In this document: positions 1 through 10,578 of the stretch, piece by piece
How positions within the stretch are numbered: position 1 is the stretch's first letter
Layout: every line of letters begins with the position of its first letter
DNA from: Macrocybe gigantea
Taxonomy: Eukaryota; Basidiomycota; Agaricomycetes; Agaricales; Callistosporiaceae
Length of the DNA: 64,000 nucleotides
NCBI GenBank assembly: GCA_011319805.1
Contig: SJRY01000280.1
Span: 62,001-126,000, forward strand
Direction: 5' to 3'
The notes under the pieces: model-generated
Told to the model about the DNA's origin: nothing
The model's input: only the letters and a program-made list of their open reading frames with translations
The model's database searches: none
Made by a program: the position numbers and the translations under genes

Positions 1-14
1 TCCCGCCACACATG

Positions 15-756
15 CTACCACGCACCCAAAAGGCCCCACGCCGCGCCCTCGTGCGCTCCAAACAACAGCGGCACGGCGCCGTTATTCAGCGCCGGGAACG
101 TCGTCGCAAACGGCCTCGTCGGGTCCGGCGCACCGCTGACGGTGACGGTCGTCGCACTCGCGACAGGCTGCTGCGCCTCGCTGTCCTTGCTCGCCGTCCC
201 GGACGCAGGGAGAATCGCAAAGCGCGCCGACGTTGCGTGCGTGATGCCGTGCGTCGCGTTCATGAAGAGGATGAAATAGTCGTCGGCCGCGGGCAGGTCT
301 TGCACCAGCACGTTCAGCGCTTTCGATTTCGCTGGGACTGTGTCGGGAGAGAGAGGGACGTCAGCGTCGGAAATTTTTGGTGTTCGGGGTGCAGATGAGG
401 GGATGATGAGATGTCGACAGGGCGGGTTGCAGGATTTTTTACTTGTTTTGATAGTGTACTCACCGTTCCGCGCGACGAACGTCAGCCCATTCCCGCTCAA
501 CCGTGTAATCTCCATGTCAAACCCAGCGATGCCGTCCAGCACGCCCTTCTCCCATATCACTGGATTTGCTGCACCGTTCTTCCACTGCGTCCCCGCCTTG
601 GGCTCCGTTATTATAAAGTACGCTGCGTCACGGTAAGGATGAAGGATAATTCGCCGATCAGCTGAGGGAAAGGCCCGACGCACCGAAGGATTGTGTCGCA
701 AGACAGGTGAGCACCCATGCGCTTGTCCATGTCGCTAGTATCCTGAACGACCGCAT
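15..756 (-). CDS. Kre9/Knh1-like small secreted GPI-type protein
   Basis: Three exons (756-684, 622-464, 337-15) join in frame to about 184 residues. Exon 1 encodes a basic N-terminus and a hydrophobic stretch (LATWTSAWVLTCLA), a credible signal peptide. Residues 25-110 form the fungal Kre9/Knh1-type beta-sandwich seen in many Agaricomycete Ser/Thr-rich surface proteins, recognised from YFIITEPKAGTQW, NPVIWEKG and YFILFMNATHG. A short Ser/Ala/Thr-rich stalk follows, and the last 20 residues are mostly hydrophobic, as expected for GPI attachment. Introns are GTGCGT...CAG (61 nt) and GTGAGT...CAG (126 nt). The start was chosen because it supplies the secretion signal; the ATG near 701 would not. 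The family is linked to beta-1,6-glucan and wall organisation in yeast; that role here is inference. Confidence 0.8.
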
Positions 757-3245
757 TTCAAGGTGACCCGAACTACAGTATGGTATATGCCTCTCTCTTT
801 CCTCTCAAGTGCCCGCCTTGCGAAGGTAAAAAAAATACGCAACACAGCCAACGAGTTCTCCAAAAAAAATTTTTTTTTGAAAAAGGGCCGAGACTGAAGA
901 AAACGAAAAAGACAGGATAAAGGACAGCAGGCAGAAAGGGGGGGAAAGGGGAGGGGAAAGCTTTGGCCGAGTAACGAGCTGTGCGGTATAAGAAAGGGCG
1001 CTCGGAGTGTCAAGTCGTCGGAGGAGACGTTGATGGGCGGGTCAGTCGAGTTTGAACGTGGGCGGCGAGTCCGATACAGTCTGACGCGGTCACGCGTCAC
1101 ACATTTTGCCTGTCACAGGCACCCGTCCTCGGTGCTAATCTTCTGCGGTGAACAAGGAGTTTGGCCGTTCACGGCGATTCGAGGCCGTGAAAAGACTCGG
1201 CCATGCGCTACGCTGAGGCTTGATGCCGGCGATTTATTTCCTGGAGAGAAAGAAAAAGGAGAAAAAGATACCGCATGCCCCTTCGGTGTGACACCGAGAG
1301 AAATGCAAATCAGCTGTCGAGATTATCACGCCCTCTTGACGGACGTTCCGTCAACGGTATTTAAGGCTTGCTGGTTGGCATGCCATCGTATTACCCAAAT
1401 CTACGTCCGGCTGTCGGATGCTGCTGTCTAGGAGCGAAAAAGAAAAAAAAAAAAAAGACAACAAAACGCTGCTCCGCCTCAACTCTGAAGCTACGGAAGC
1501 GCTGTCGAGGTGGTTGCGCTGTGCGACTCGTCGAAAGACGTGTTACCGTCGTTTGTGTTCAAGTTTCCGGAATTTCAGAGCCCGGGCAGAGATATCACCC
1601 ACTTCCGAATCGCTCGGTCCGAACCATGCTCACATGGGTATAGACACCAGACGACAAGACGTCCTGCTCCTCCAAAGTCAGCGAGCCAGGATCATAGAGG
1701 AGCCTGCTTTCCCAGAATGTCGCACGGGTACAATCGCAGATACCCATCACCGATTCTGCATGTGTCTGACTTGCCAGAAAGCGAGCAAGGACCTCTCAGA
1801 GGATTTCATGCCTCGCCCGCCGTCTATCCACATCGCGGTGCATCCCGTTGTGCCATAGCGCCTGGACCGGGTTAGATCTTCATCTTTATTGGATGCGGCG
1901 ACTCTCATGCCCCACTGATCCGTGCGTCCCACCCTTGCACACATGCTCGAGGAAGCCCAACGCACTCCCACCCTTCATCCGCCAAGCGTTCGCCAGCGGG
2001 AACTTCCAGAGAGCGATGGAGCGAGGTAGTCTAGGCCTCAACGACATGTAAAGGGTCCACGTCGTCGTCGACCCAAAAAGGTTCCGAATTTCTCTAGCCG
2101 CGATCGTGCTGACGGAGATGACGCAACTGCAAGAAACGCAAAAAGTTCCTTGACGACGTGGTGACCCCCGTCGTGACGATACGAGGAAGCGTCGGAACTG
2201 CATACGGTCGCAAGTGACGCGTCTCTACCGTATACTTACCCAGATGTGCAAAGCCCAACACCATCCAACCATCCAAACGCACGCTGCCTTATGACATATG
2301 ACTCGCTTAATGTTTTTCCTGACGTTTTTTTTTATTCTTCGAAGCACCACCTATCAATTAGATGTCGGCGTTCAGGAACAAGATGAGCTGCAAGGCCTGA
2401 TACTTGAGAAAAAAAAACGGACAGGAACGTGTGAACATGTGCCTTGTTCACCAACTTTGTTTGCACCCTCGCGCGTAGCGTGCTGAAAGCTCGCCACTTT
2501 TCATATCCACAACTCCCAAGCTCAGCCGCAGTTTGTCTGGTCCGTAGACGAATATTTCTTACCTGTCCTCGGAATGCTGACTGGTATGAATCAGAGCCGA
2601 AGATCCCGCTTTTTTGATGCTGATTGGACATCTTTTGCCCGCTCAATCTCACTGTTTCGCCCAATTTATATACTCTGACTATCTTGACTTTCATCAGCGC
2701 GGATTTAGGTTGCCGGCACGTCTCTCACTCAAGGGGTCTAGAACGCAAACCCTCGCATTCCAGGCCTGACTCAGCCCTCTCTTCAGCCAGCCCCGCCTTC
2801 CCTAGGCCTACCACGAAGAAAGTACAAACCCACTCTTCGCCCGAGCAGTCGCGCGCGTTTCGCATTCTCTTCTCATTGCTGGCATACGCTACATCGGGAG
2901 AACTCGGGCTGAAAGATTAAACGACAGCTCAACCAAGTAAAAAAGACTCGAGCTGTTTCAGATAGAAAAAGCAGAGAACGCGCAACATATGAAAAGGGTG
3001 GACTCATCGACTGATCGGCCCAACCACGAAAGTTCGTACCTTGAATTCCGAAGTACCACGCTAGCCGGCCCTCCTCCCCAAAGTCCCAAAGAGAAGAGGT
3101 CAAAAAAAAATTCGACTGCATATAATTCTCCACACCCCAGGCCCGCCTCCCCTCCGCTCCTTCTTCGATCCCCCAATCATAGACGGGAATAAAGAGCGTC
3201 TGCATCTCGGCTCCATTCTTGCTTTATTTTTTGTTGTCGTTCCAG
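757..3245. other. intergenic, no gene recognised
   Basis: No reading frame here joins into a recognisable protein on either strand. The stretch contains an A8T9 palindromic tract at 862-878, A-runs near 1442-1455, 2410 and 3107, and T-runs near 2325. The right-hand end presumably holds the promoter and 5' UTR of the F-box gene starting at 3246. Short open frames on the minus strand at 1886-2203 and the plus strand at 1418-1858 have no family features. Confidence 0.5.
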
Positions 3246-5823
3246 ATGGACGTCTTCAATCCCAAGATCCTCGACGCCTGCATCCGCGACGTGTCCTCAT
3301 GTCTGACGGACACGCAAAAAGCTGACCTCGTTCTCTATGCGCTGCGGAGCCTGCGATTTGAGGGGTAAGTCCAGACAACCCCAATGTTCGTCGTGCCTCA
3401 TGACGACGGCGCCGAACCCGCCTTTCTCGCTTCCCATTTTTCCGGTCTTTCCGTTTTTCCCTCCGTCTATCTTTGCTTTCATTCGCACGTCGTGGCGCTA
3501 TTGGCTAGTGCCCACGGGGCGGCACCGTCTCGGCCCTCAGATCACGCCCTTACTCGCTCGCACTGATTATGATGGTGATGATCGTTTTTTTTTCCCCATT
3601 TTGTCCAGGCGCTCTAGAACGATCATCGAGAACGCCATCGAGTCCTGTCTCCAGATCACGACGCTTTCCCCGGAGAGCATGGCCAAGGCTCGAATCCTCC
3701 GCGCCCGGGCCAGACTCGCAGCGGGATCCCACTTTGGCGCACAGGAAGGTGTGTATCTTTCAAACTTTTCTTTTAAACCATCTGTCGCAAGGAAACCGAG
3801 GTGTTAACCGTCTGCCGACCTTTCTTTTGCTTTTCCCCGCATCGTCATATCACTTTTTTCCCCCTTCCTTCCCGTTGACAAATCATCGATCGGACATTTG
3901 ATGAACCCAGACCTCCAAGCGGCGCTGGTAGCGGAACCAGACAACCCAGAAGCGAAAGCGCTGCTCTATCAACGATCGGTCGCCGTCGAGAAGGTACGTC
4001 GTGCTGGATCCCCGAGGTGACGAGGATCTCGCCCGTCTCAATCGCCCGCTCTCGCCAATTGCTTATCAATACCCCATTATACCACGCTCCTCATTTGAAC
4101 GACGCAGCTTCTTGCGCCCATCCCAGTCGAGACCAGGCGACGGTTCTCCATCGAAATATGGCGCGAGATCGCTTCGTACCTCCCGCGACACGACCTCACC
4201 GCGCTCTTGTTCGTCTCGCACGCCGTTTCCCGCGTCGCGAGCCAGCTGCTCTTTCAGAACCTGGACCTCCACTTTGGCACGGACGACAGGGAGTATGCGC
4301 CTGGCGCCATTGGCACGTGGGTGCACCCTGATCGCCTCGACGAAGATGAGGAGACGCGCCATGCGCAGCGCAGCGCGGATATCTTGACCCGGATTATTGT
4401 CGATCCGGCGTTTGCGAGCGCCGTGAAGACCCTGAGGATATACGCGCCGTTGCGCGATAGAGAGGGCGCGATGGCGTTCCAGACCGGTGTGTCTTGCACC
4501 TGTCTTGGAAAATGTGGAGGATCGACTGATCCTTTCTCACCCCTTTGTCGTAGGCATGTTGACGAATGCCCTACCAAAACTGATCAACCTCCGGAATGTG
4601 CATATTTCCGCGGGTTCGGAGGGAATTATGCCAGTCCTGCGCATATTGCAGTCCAGCATGCCACGTTTACGCGGCCTGTCTCTGCAGTACGTTCCTGCTT
4701 CGTCGTGTGCTTTCCTGCCCTGAACTTGATTTCATTTCAATCTCTTTTCGCAAGCTCCGCCGAAGGACCGCCAGACCTCGTGTCTCTCGAATTCAGACAC
4801 CTGTTCCATTTTGCCTACTCAACTGTCGTGGGCAACTCGGGTCAGGTGCAGGACTTTCTCGCGCAAAATGGGGATTACCTTCGGACACTCTGCCTCGAGA
4901 ACCAGGACTGGATCTTTGCTCAAAATTCTCTCTCGATCCGCAACCTCACGCACATCACTTTCACCGGCCACATTCCAGCCGCCAGCCAAGCCTTCTTCGA
5001 TATCCTGTCCAACGGACGGCAGCTGGAGTCGCTCACCTTGTACTGCTCCCTGGATACCGTGGCGTCCACGCACTTTAGGAGCCTGCGCAACTCGCTGCCG
5101 TTTCTCAAGCACTTTGCATTCTCGGTGCACTCTGTCCACCGCAGGCTCGTCGACAGGGATCTCTTCCCCTCCATCGCGGACTTTCTGCGCGGAAGGCACC
5201 AGTTGAAGACGCTTCAGCTCGCTGCGTGCAATGAGACCGTGCAAAAGGCGGTCGGGTTCGATGCCTCGGTGTGGGGCGTGCTCCCGTCGCTCGTGAACCT
5301 CAGGGGCCTGACTATCACCTATCCAGCTGATTTGTCGCCAGGCCTCGCATCTTGGCTCATCCCTCGCAACCTCCGCACGCTCGCTCTGACCCTGGATCAA
5401 GTCCCATCGTCGTCAAGAGACCCAGTGCCATTCCTGGATGTGCGTGCAAACTTCCATTTCTCCTCTACTGAATTTTTTTTCCTAAAAAAAAACTCCCATA
5501 ACATCACGTAAATGCTGACATCTGTCATTCGTTGTCATCTCCAGCAACTACGCACCGGGATACCGCATACGCTGAGGTACATCGGGCTGTCAGACTTGGT
5601 ACCGTTCCGCAACGTCACTGTTATCGCGGAGCATGGCTTCCCTATGGCGAGGGTCGTCCGAGTCGGGAACAATTATTACACCGTCGTTAGAGGGACCGAC
5701 GGCGTGCTTAGGGATATCGAATCCTGGCCGAAACGCAAGGTTCTCTACCATTTATCCGAGTGGCTGGAATGGCATGGGTGTGAAGACGCGCGTACTCGGG
5801 ACCCTTCTGAATTTCCACTGTGA
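3246..5823 (+). CDS. F-box protein with helical (TPR-like) N-terminus
   Basis: Seven exons (3246-3364, 3609-3748, 3911-3993, 4108-4486, 4554-4686, 4755-5439, 5545-5823) join without a stop to about 605 residues. All six introns have GT donors and AG acceptors with phases that match. Residues 1-115 are alpha-helical and TPR-like (IENAIESCLQITTL, ARILRARARLAAG, LQAALVAEPDNPEAKALL). They are followed by an F-box (FSIEIWREIASYLPRHDL) and a long region with weak leucine periodicity typical of basidiomycete F-box substrate receptors. The protein would bind Skp1 in an SCF ubiquitin ligase. The substrate is unknown. TPR-like helices ahead of an F-box occur repeatedly in Agaricomycetes and suggest protein-protein binding; this is inference from sequence character. 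Confidence 0.82.
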
Positions 5824-6581
5824 GATGATTGGGGCCCCAGCGGAAAGCTGGTGGATGCAAAATTTTCGTCGCCTTATACCCCGTCAGCTCAATTCACAAT
5901 ACTTTCTTGTATTTATTCTGTTTTGATCTCTGTATGCTATGATAGAACTGAATACTGCCAAACATGAAATGCGATTTACCGGCTCTGTTTGTGTTCGGTC
6001 CCACATTGTCGCCTCAACCTTCTGTGCCAGCTAAAGACACAAGTGCTCACAGCAAGACAATTCAGGAGAATGTCTGCACTTCTGTATCGTCTCTACTCAG
6101 ATTCACATTCATGCTGAAGCTCTGGATTCACACCATCAGCCCGCGCTCAGAGCCAGCACGGTTCCTTATTTCAACCGAAACCGATTGCGGGGCATGCTTG
6201 GGCACTTCTAGGCCAGACCTTCATTCCGTCGATGCCTTGAAGTTTATTCAAAATCCAGCCATCTCATGTCACATCGGTACCGAACGACATCTGCCATTGC
6301 ATGCACTTGTCTTGATATAGCACATTCAGTGGCTATTCTTGGATTTCATCGTCCCATGCTACCAACTCAGCTAAAGATTCCAAGTGTGCACCAGCCTTTC
6401 CTTTTTTTCCTTCGGGAAGCAAATTTTCTCTCGCTCTCGTTTGCTTTTTTACCTGAAAGACAAAAAGAACTAAGTTCTGCCATGCTAAATTTTGCCTACC
6501 GACGTTGCGGAGGAACAATGAGAAAATATATGTTCACGTATGATACAACAATGTAAAAAGTCACGTACAATTACAAGTGTA
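5824..6581. other. intergenic between convergent genes
   Basis: This 758-bp region lies between the stop of the F-box gene (+) and the stop of the HNH gene (-), so it should carry both 3' UTRs and terminators. I see no coding frame with family features. Confidence 0.6.
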
Positions 6582-8028
6582 TCATAGTTCCTGAATTCTT
6601 TCATCTGTTGTAGACGAACAGGCATGTTCAAGTAAATTTTCAGACGTTCCATCCTCTTTCAACACACCAGTTTCTTCGAGATCTCTTAATGTTTTCTCAA
6701 TGTACTCCGCTGCTCCTGACAGATGAGCGATCCTTGCGCATGAGGCGTGAAGGGCTAGATACGCTGGCGATGGTAGTGGAAAGTCCTCTGGATCAGGGGT
6801 GGTGAAGGTGATAAACTGCGGAAGCTCGCTGATGAAGAAGGGCTTTGTAGCTTCAAGCTTATATCGATTGGGGATTTCCTAGGTTTTTCGTCAGTTTGTT
6901 TCTGCCAACCGGAAATACATGTGAAAAGCATACTGTTGCAGACAACCAAATGTCCGATGCATCAAAGTAGGTATGCAATTCTTCTCGCAACGTCATGACA
7001 TTCTCCAGGCGATGGACCTTGTCACCATTTAATTCCTCAAGAATTGTCGAATAACCAAAGTTCTTCATGACGTTCCAGGTGGCAGTGGCCTAGTCAGGCT
7101 AGACGGTTCAATGAACGGCCGAACAAAGGAGAATAGCACGGCGCACCTTGTTAGCATCTTCTGGAATTATATTCGCACATTTCGTGGGTGCGACGAGAGC
7201 GGCTGCAGCCAAATTACCCAGTTCTTCATCTTCTTTGGCGCTTCTCGCATCATAGCGGCCAGACATGACACATCGATAACCGTCGCGGTATAAAGCCTTC
7301 GTAACTGGCGATGACGAACAAAGAGGGATTGAAAAAGAGATATCACAAACCAGAATTCTAGCCTTTCCACGAGATTCCGGTGCATTTTCCAATGTCCATT
7401 TGAGTTTGTCAGATGCCCTGTCAAAGGAGGGACGAGATGCATGAGACGATGGAGCGGGCGTCCGTTCTTTGTTTGCGCGAACTTATTGGAGACGAGTTAA
7501 CTAGACTACAAACGGATCTTGATGCAGTATACACACATGCTCGAATATAGTGATTGTAGTACATCTTCCCGAGTTGAAGCTTTGCGTCATCGTCAGAGCA
7601 TGATAATATTTCCTCATGAACCTGCCAGAGTGCCTGCTCAGTTGGAGCATAAAGCAGGAGATATCCGAGAATGCGACAGTAGATAAGACTTTTCTCAAGC
7701 TCCTTGACGTCCTTCTGCGCCTTTGCAATGGTGCCGGTAGATTGTAACTTGGCTTCGAGGCGAAGACAGGTCGTGTAGGCACTCTGAATGTGATGGAAGG
7801 AGGGAGACGAGACCAAATGCGGCGGAAGTTCAGAAGGCAGACATGTCATGGCGGGCGTCAAGTATTGAGACATACCAATGCTCGAGACACGACGTGGTCC
7901 ATCGTATCCGTCGCATCTTCGGCCGTCGTTTCCATTGCAGCGCCTCGCTGCTCACACTCCGTCCTCCGCCATTGCCGCGATATGGTGATCACACCTGTGG
8001 CTGTCATCGTCGGTGCCGTCGAGGACAT
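6582..8028 (-). CDS. Fungal HNH-endonuclease-family protein, first His replaced
   Basis: I traced a spliced gene from an ATG at 8028 to a TGA at 6582, with exon 1 at 8028-7876 and several 50-95 nt introns. The N-terminal half is helical. The middle and C-terminal parts match the fungal HNH family: RCVMSGRYDAR (the Zn/fold region), KCANIIPED, a fragment beginning WNVMKNFG, then ENVMTLREELHTYFD. A C-terminal tail follows (YKLEATKPFFISELPQFITF), as is common in Agaricomycete members. In the family the CAHIIP motif normally supplies the first H of H-N-H. Here the codon is AAT, giving CANIIP, so the metal-bound or general-base residue is changed while the Asn and final His regions remain. The gene may encode a catalytically weak nuclease or a DNA-binding protein. 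Its neighbour is a divergent Fic gene only 83 bp from the start codon. Confidence 0.72.
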
Positions 8029-8111
8029 GAGCTGTCCAGCTCGCGCAAAAGTGACTAAGCGGCCACATCGTCCTTCCACGCGTACTCCGGAGCTTCCCCA
8101 ATCCTCATACT
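8029..8111. promoter_or_regulatory. short bidirectional promoter (HNH / Fic)
   Basis: Only 83 bp separate the ATG codons of the minus-strand HNH gene and the plus-strand Fic gene. If both starts are right, this segment plus the first exons must hold the control elements for both. I see no clear TATA box. Confidence 0.4.
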
Positions 8112-9734
8112 ATGACTTATCAGTATCAGCTGCAGACTTCAATCCTCCAGGTCCAGGTGTCGATCCATCCGTCTAAGATTCTCGCTGACAAGAGCCGCGC
8201 AGACAATTCCTGACTCTCTTTCTCAAATCGATGCAGAAAGGGTTGAATTAGCACAAACTGGCAGCATGCAGGATCAGTTGCCTCTTTTCGAGGAGCTTGC
8301 TGAACGCCATCACAACCATCCATACTTTCTTGTTAGAATGGCCCATATGTACACAATATCAGGTTGCTTGTCTACCGCTTTGGATTTCTATCGACAAGTG
8401 AAGCTTGTTTCACTACGCTCCAACCATAACACGTACTAACTTCGCCCCAATTCAGGCACAGAGGAAAATGCTGGAAGATAATATCGTCGATCCATCATTG
8501 AACAAATTAATCGAGAATACTGCGTCCCAGGCTGACGTTAAAGTCAGAGAAATTTTGGATCGCAGCTCTCAGTGTATGTCTTTGCCATTTCAACCTGAGA
8601 TATTGCATCCTATTGACATTTACGAGTCGCTTACTACCAGCGATGGGTTCCGACGAGGGGACATAAGTTTCCTTTGTCATTACCACAAGCTCCGAAAGGT
8701 CATGAGATATTGCGCCAGAAGTGGCAAGCCCTTAGGACCAATGCCTCAAGCGGATTTTCAAAGTATCTGACCAAACTCGCAATTGAGACAAATCAAGTAG
8801 AAAGCACCTTTCTTTTAACCCAAGGCGTATGCATCAATTTTCACTCATGAGTTTTTTTCTTTTCAATGCTTGTTCTTCCAGTCTACTCAAGACCTTATGC
8901 GCCATGGCATTGCGGAGGCCTTCGTTGTCTTCTCACCCGAAAGCTCTCTATATGATGTGTATAAAATAAAGAGTATCCTTAATGACACACTTGCGGTCTG
9001 TGCAAATGGATTATGATACTACAAACACCTGACAATCTTATCAATACCAGGCATATGAGCTGGTAAAGCCTTTGCTCTCAAATCTAGACCTGTTGGACCA
9101 TGACGCTGTGTGTCATATGCATGCGCGATTGATGAAAACTGACCGCTTTCTCTACAACGTACTACGTATTGTTGCGGGGAAAACCCGAACATTCACCCGG
9201 AAAACTGTCATCGTGGGCGATAGCTACATGATCGAATGTTGTCCATTTCCGCAGGTCGATGAAGAGTTGGACTATATTCTACGCATGGCAAAGGTAGCCT
9301 GACCATTTTCGAGTGATTTTATTTGACAGTTTATGCCGTTAGCAATGGATCGCGAATTTCCGCAACCCATTTGCGACAGCCAGCTGGTTCCATCTTGCCC
9401 TTGTCAGATGCCATCCATTCGAGGCAAGCAGTAGCAGCGGTATCATCCAACGTGGAGCTGATTTTCATTTTAATTTTTAAGGATGGGAATGGTCGTCTTG
9501 TTCGCTTGCTCGCCTCTATCCCTCTTATGAAACATGGGTACCCCCCGATCTCCATTTACCTCACTCAACGTTCAGCATATTATGGTGCAATCAACAAGGT
9601 TAGCGCGCACACCCAATCATGGCAGATTACATTGAATGTGTCGGATCTAGGCTTATCAAGGCGATCACAAGCCCATGATCGAGTGCATAATGCATGGCAT
9701 GCAAGAAACTATTGAGTCTGTTCAGAATTTGTAG
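8112..9734 (+). CDS. Fic-domain protein (AMPylase-like) with TPR-like N-terminus
   Basis: Nine exons (8112-8156, 8203-8397, 8456-8573, 8627-8826, 8882-8995, 9051-9293, 9343-9423, 9482-9598, 9651-9734) join in frame to about 398 residues. An N-terminal helical, TPR-like part (LPLFEELAERHHNHPYFLVR, ALDFYRQAQRKM) precedes the Fic core, the layout of animal FICD, but I see no membrane anchor. The helix that carries the inhibitory motif reads KLAIETNQVE: the Glu is kept, but the preceding Ser/Thr is Lys. The catalytic loop is HPFE|DGNGRLVR, matching HPFx(D/E)GNGRxxR, and is split by intron 9424-9481. That intron starts GC and ends AAG; reading straight through it gives ILIFKDGNGR and would wrongly look like a dead enzyme. 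Family chemistry is transfer (or removal) of AMP on Ser/Thr/Tyr of target proteins. The target is unknown. The end of exon 1 (8150 or 8156) is uncertain. Confidence 0.8.
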
Positions 9735-10578
9735 CCGGGGAATGGCACTTTCCCATTCGATCACTGGCAAATAGCATACATGCCCATAAGCTGTCTGAGC
9801 TATTGTCATGAGCATAATGAGGTGAGACAATCATCGAGGTAGCCAGGTAAGATTCTTGCAATTGTGGCTGACGCGACGGACCGTGTGTTTCTGGCACGTG
9901 CTTTATCACAAGTGGCGCATCCTCGATTCCTCCATTTCAATTTGTGTCTCATCTCATATTAATGTCTTCAACACCCGCACCCTGAGAACAGCATGACAGA
10001 ACCGTTTGGTTCAAGGTTGCAGAATCTGGGAAGAAAGACTTGCGACGGAAAATGGGGCACCACTCACATTTTGACAGCAAAAAAGAGCACCCATACCTTC
10101 ACCGTTCCTCCCAAAACTGGAATCAGGCTGGTGTTAACTTCCCTCATTCCAGAAAACGACACTCTGAATCACAGCACTTACTGCATCCCGGTTTGCATCC
10201 GATCTCCTGATACTTGCCAGCAAGTCTAAGACATAACAAAATCGTTGCGATTCAGTATTACCGAATCAGTAACCCAATGTATATATATCCAGGTACCAGC
10301 GTAATTTAGTTGGACGGGCGGAGATTGAGAATGCTCCTTCCATTCCTTTTCGACTTTTCTGGCTCGGCATTGGTTCTTTGATCGAAATTTATTGAATTAA
10401 ATATACGCTGCACGCTGTCCGACTCGACAAAAGAGAATGGCAAAGATGGAAATTTTCACGAGCACCATCAGCAAGGCCCAACTTGGGTGATTAAAGAACG
10501 AAGGAACGAATGACGACGTGCTGTAACAGGAAGCAAGGAACGACGGAGACGATACATGATACATATTTCATTCTGGAA
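9735..10578. other. intergenic between convergent genes
   Basis: This region holds the 3' flanks of the Fic gene (+) and of the DUF6534 gene (-). A 78-codon open frame at 9993-10229 (+) has no family features and I do not call it. Confidence 0.5.

Noticed and set aside
9440..9500. Apparent loss of the Fic catalytic His (ILIFKDGNGR)
   Set aside because: Explained by reading through a GC-AG intron; the spliced sequence restores HPFEDGNGR.
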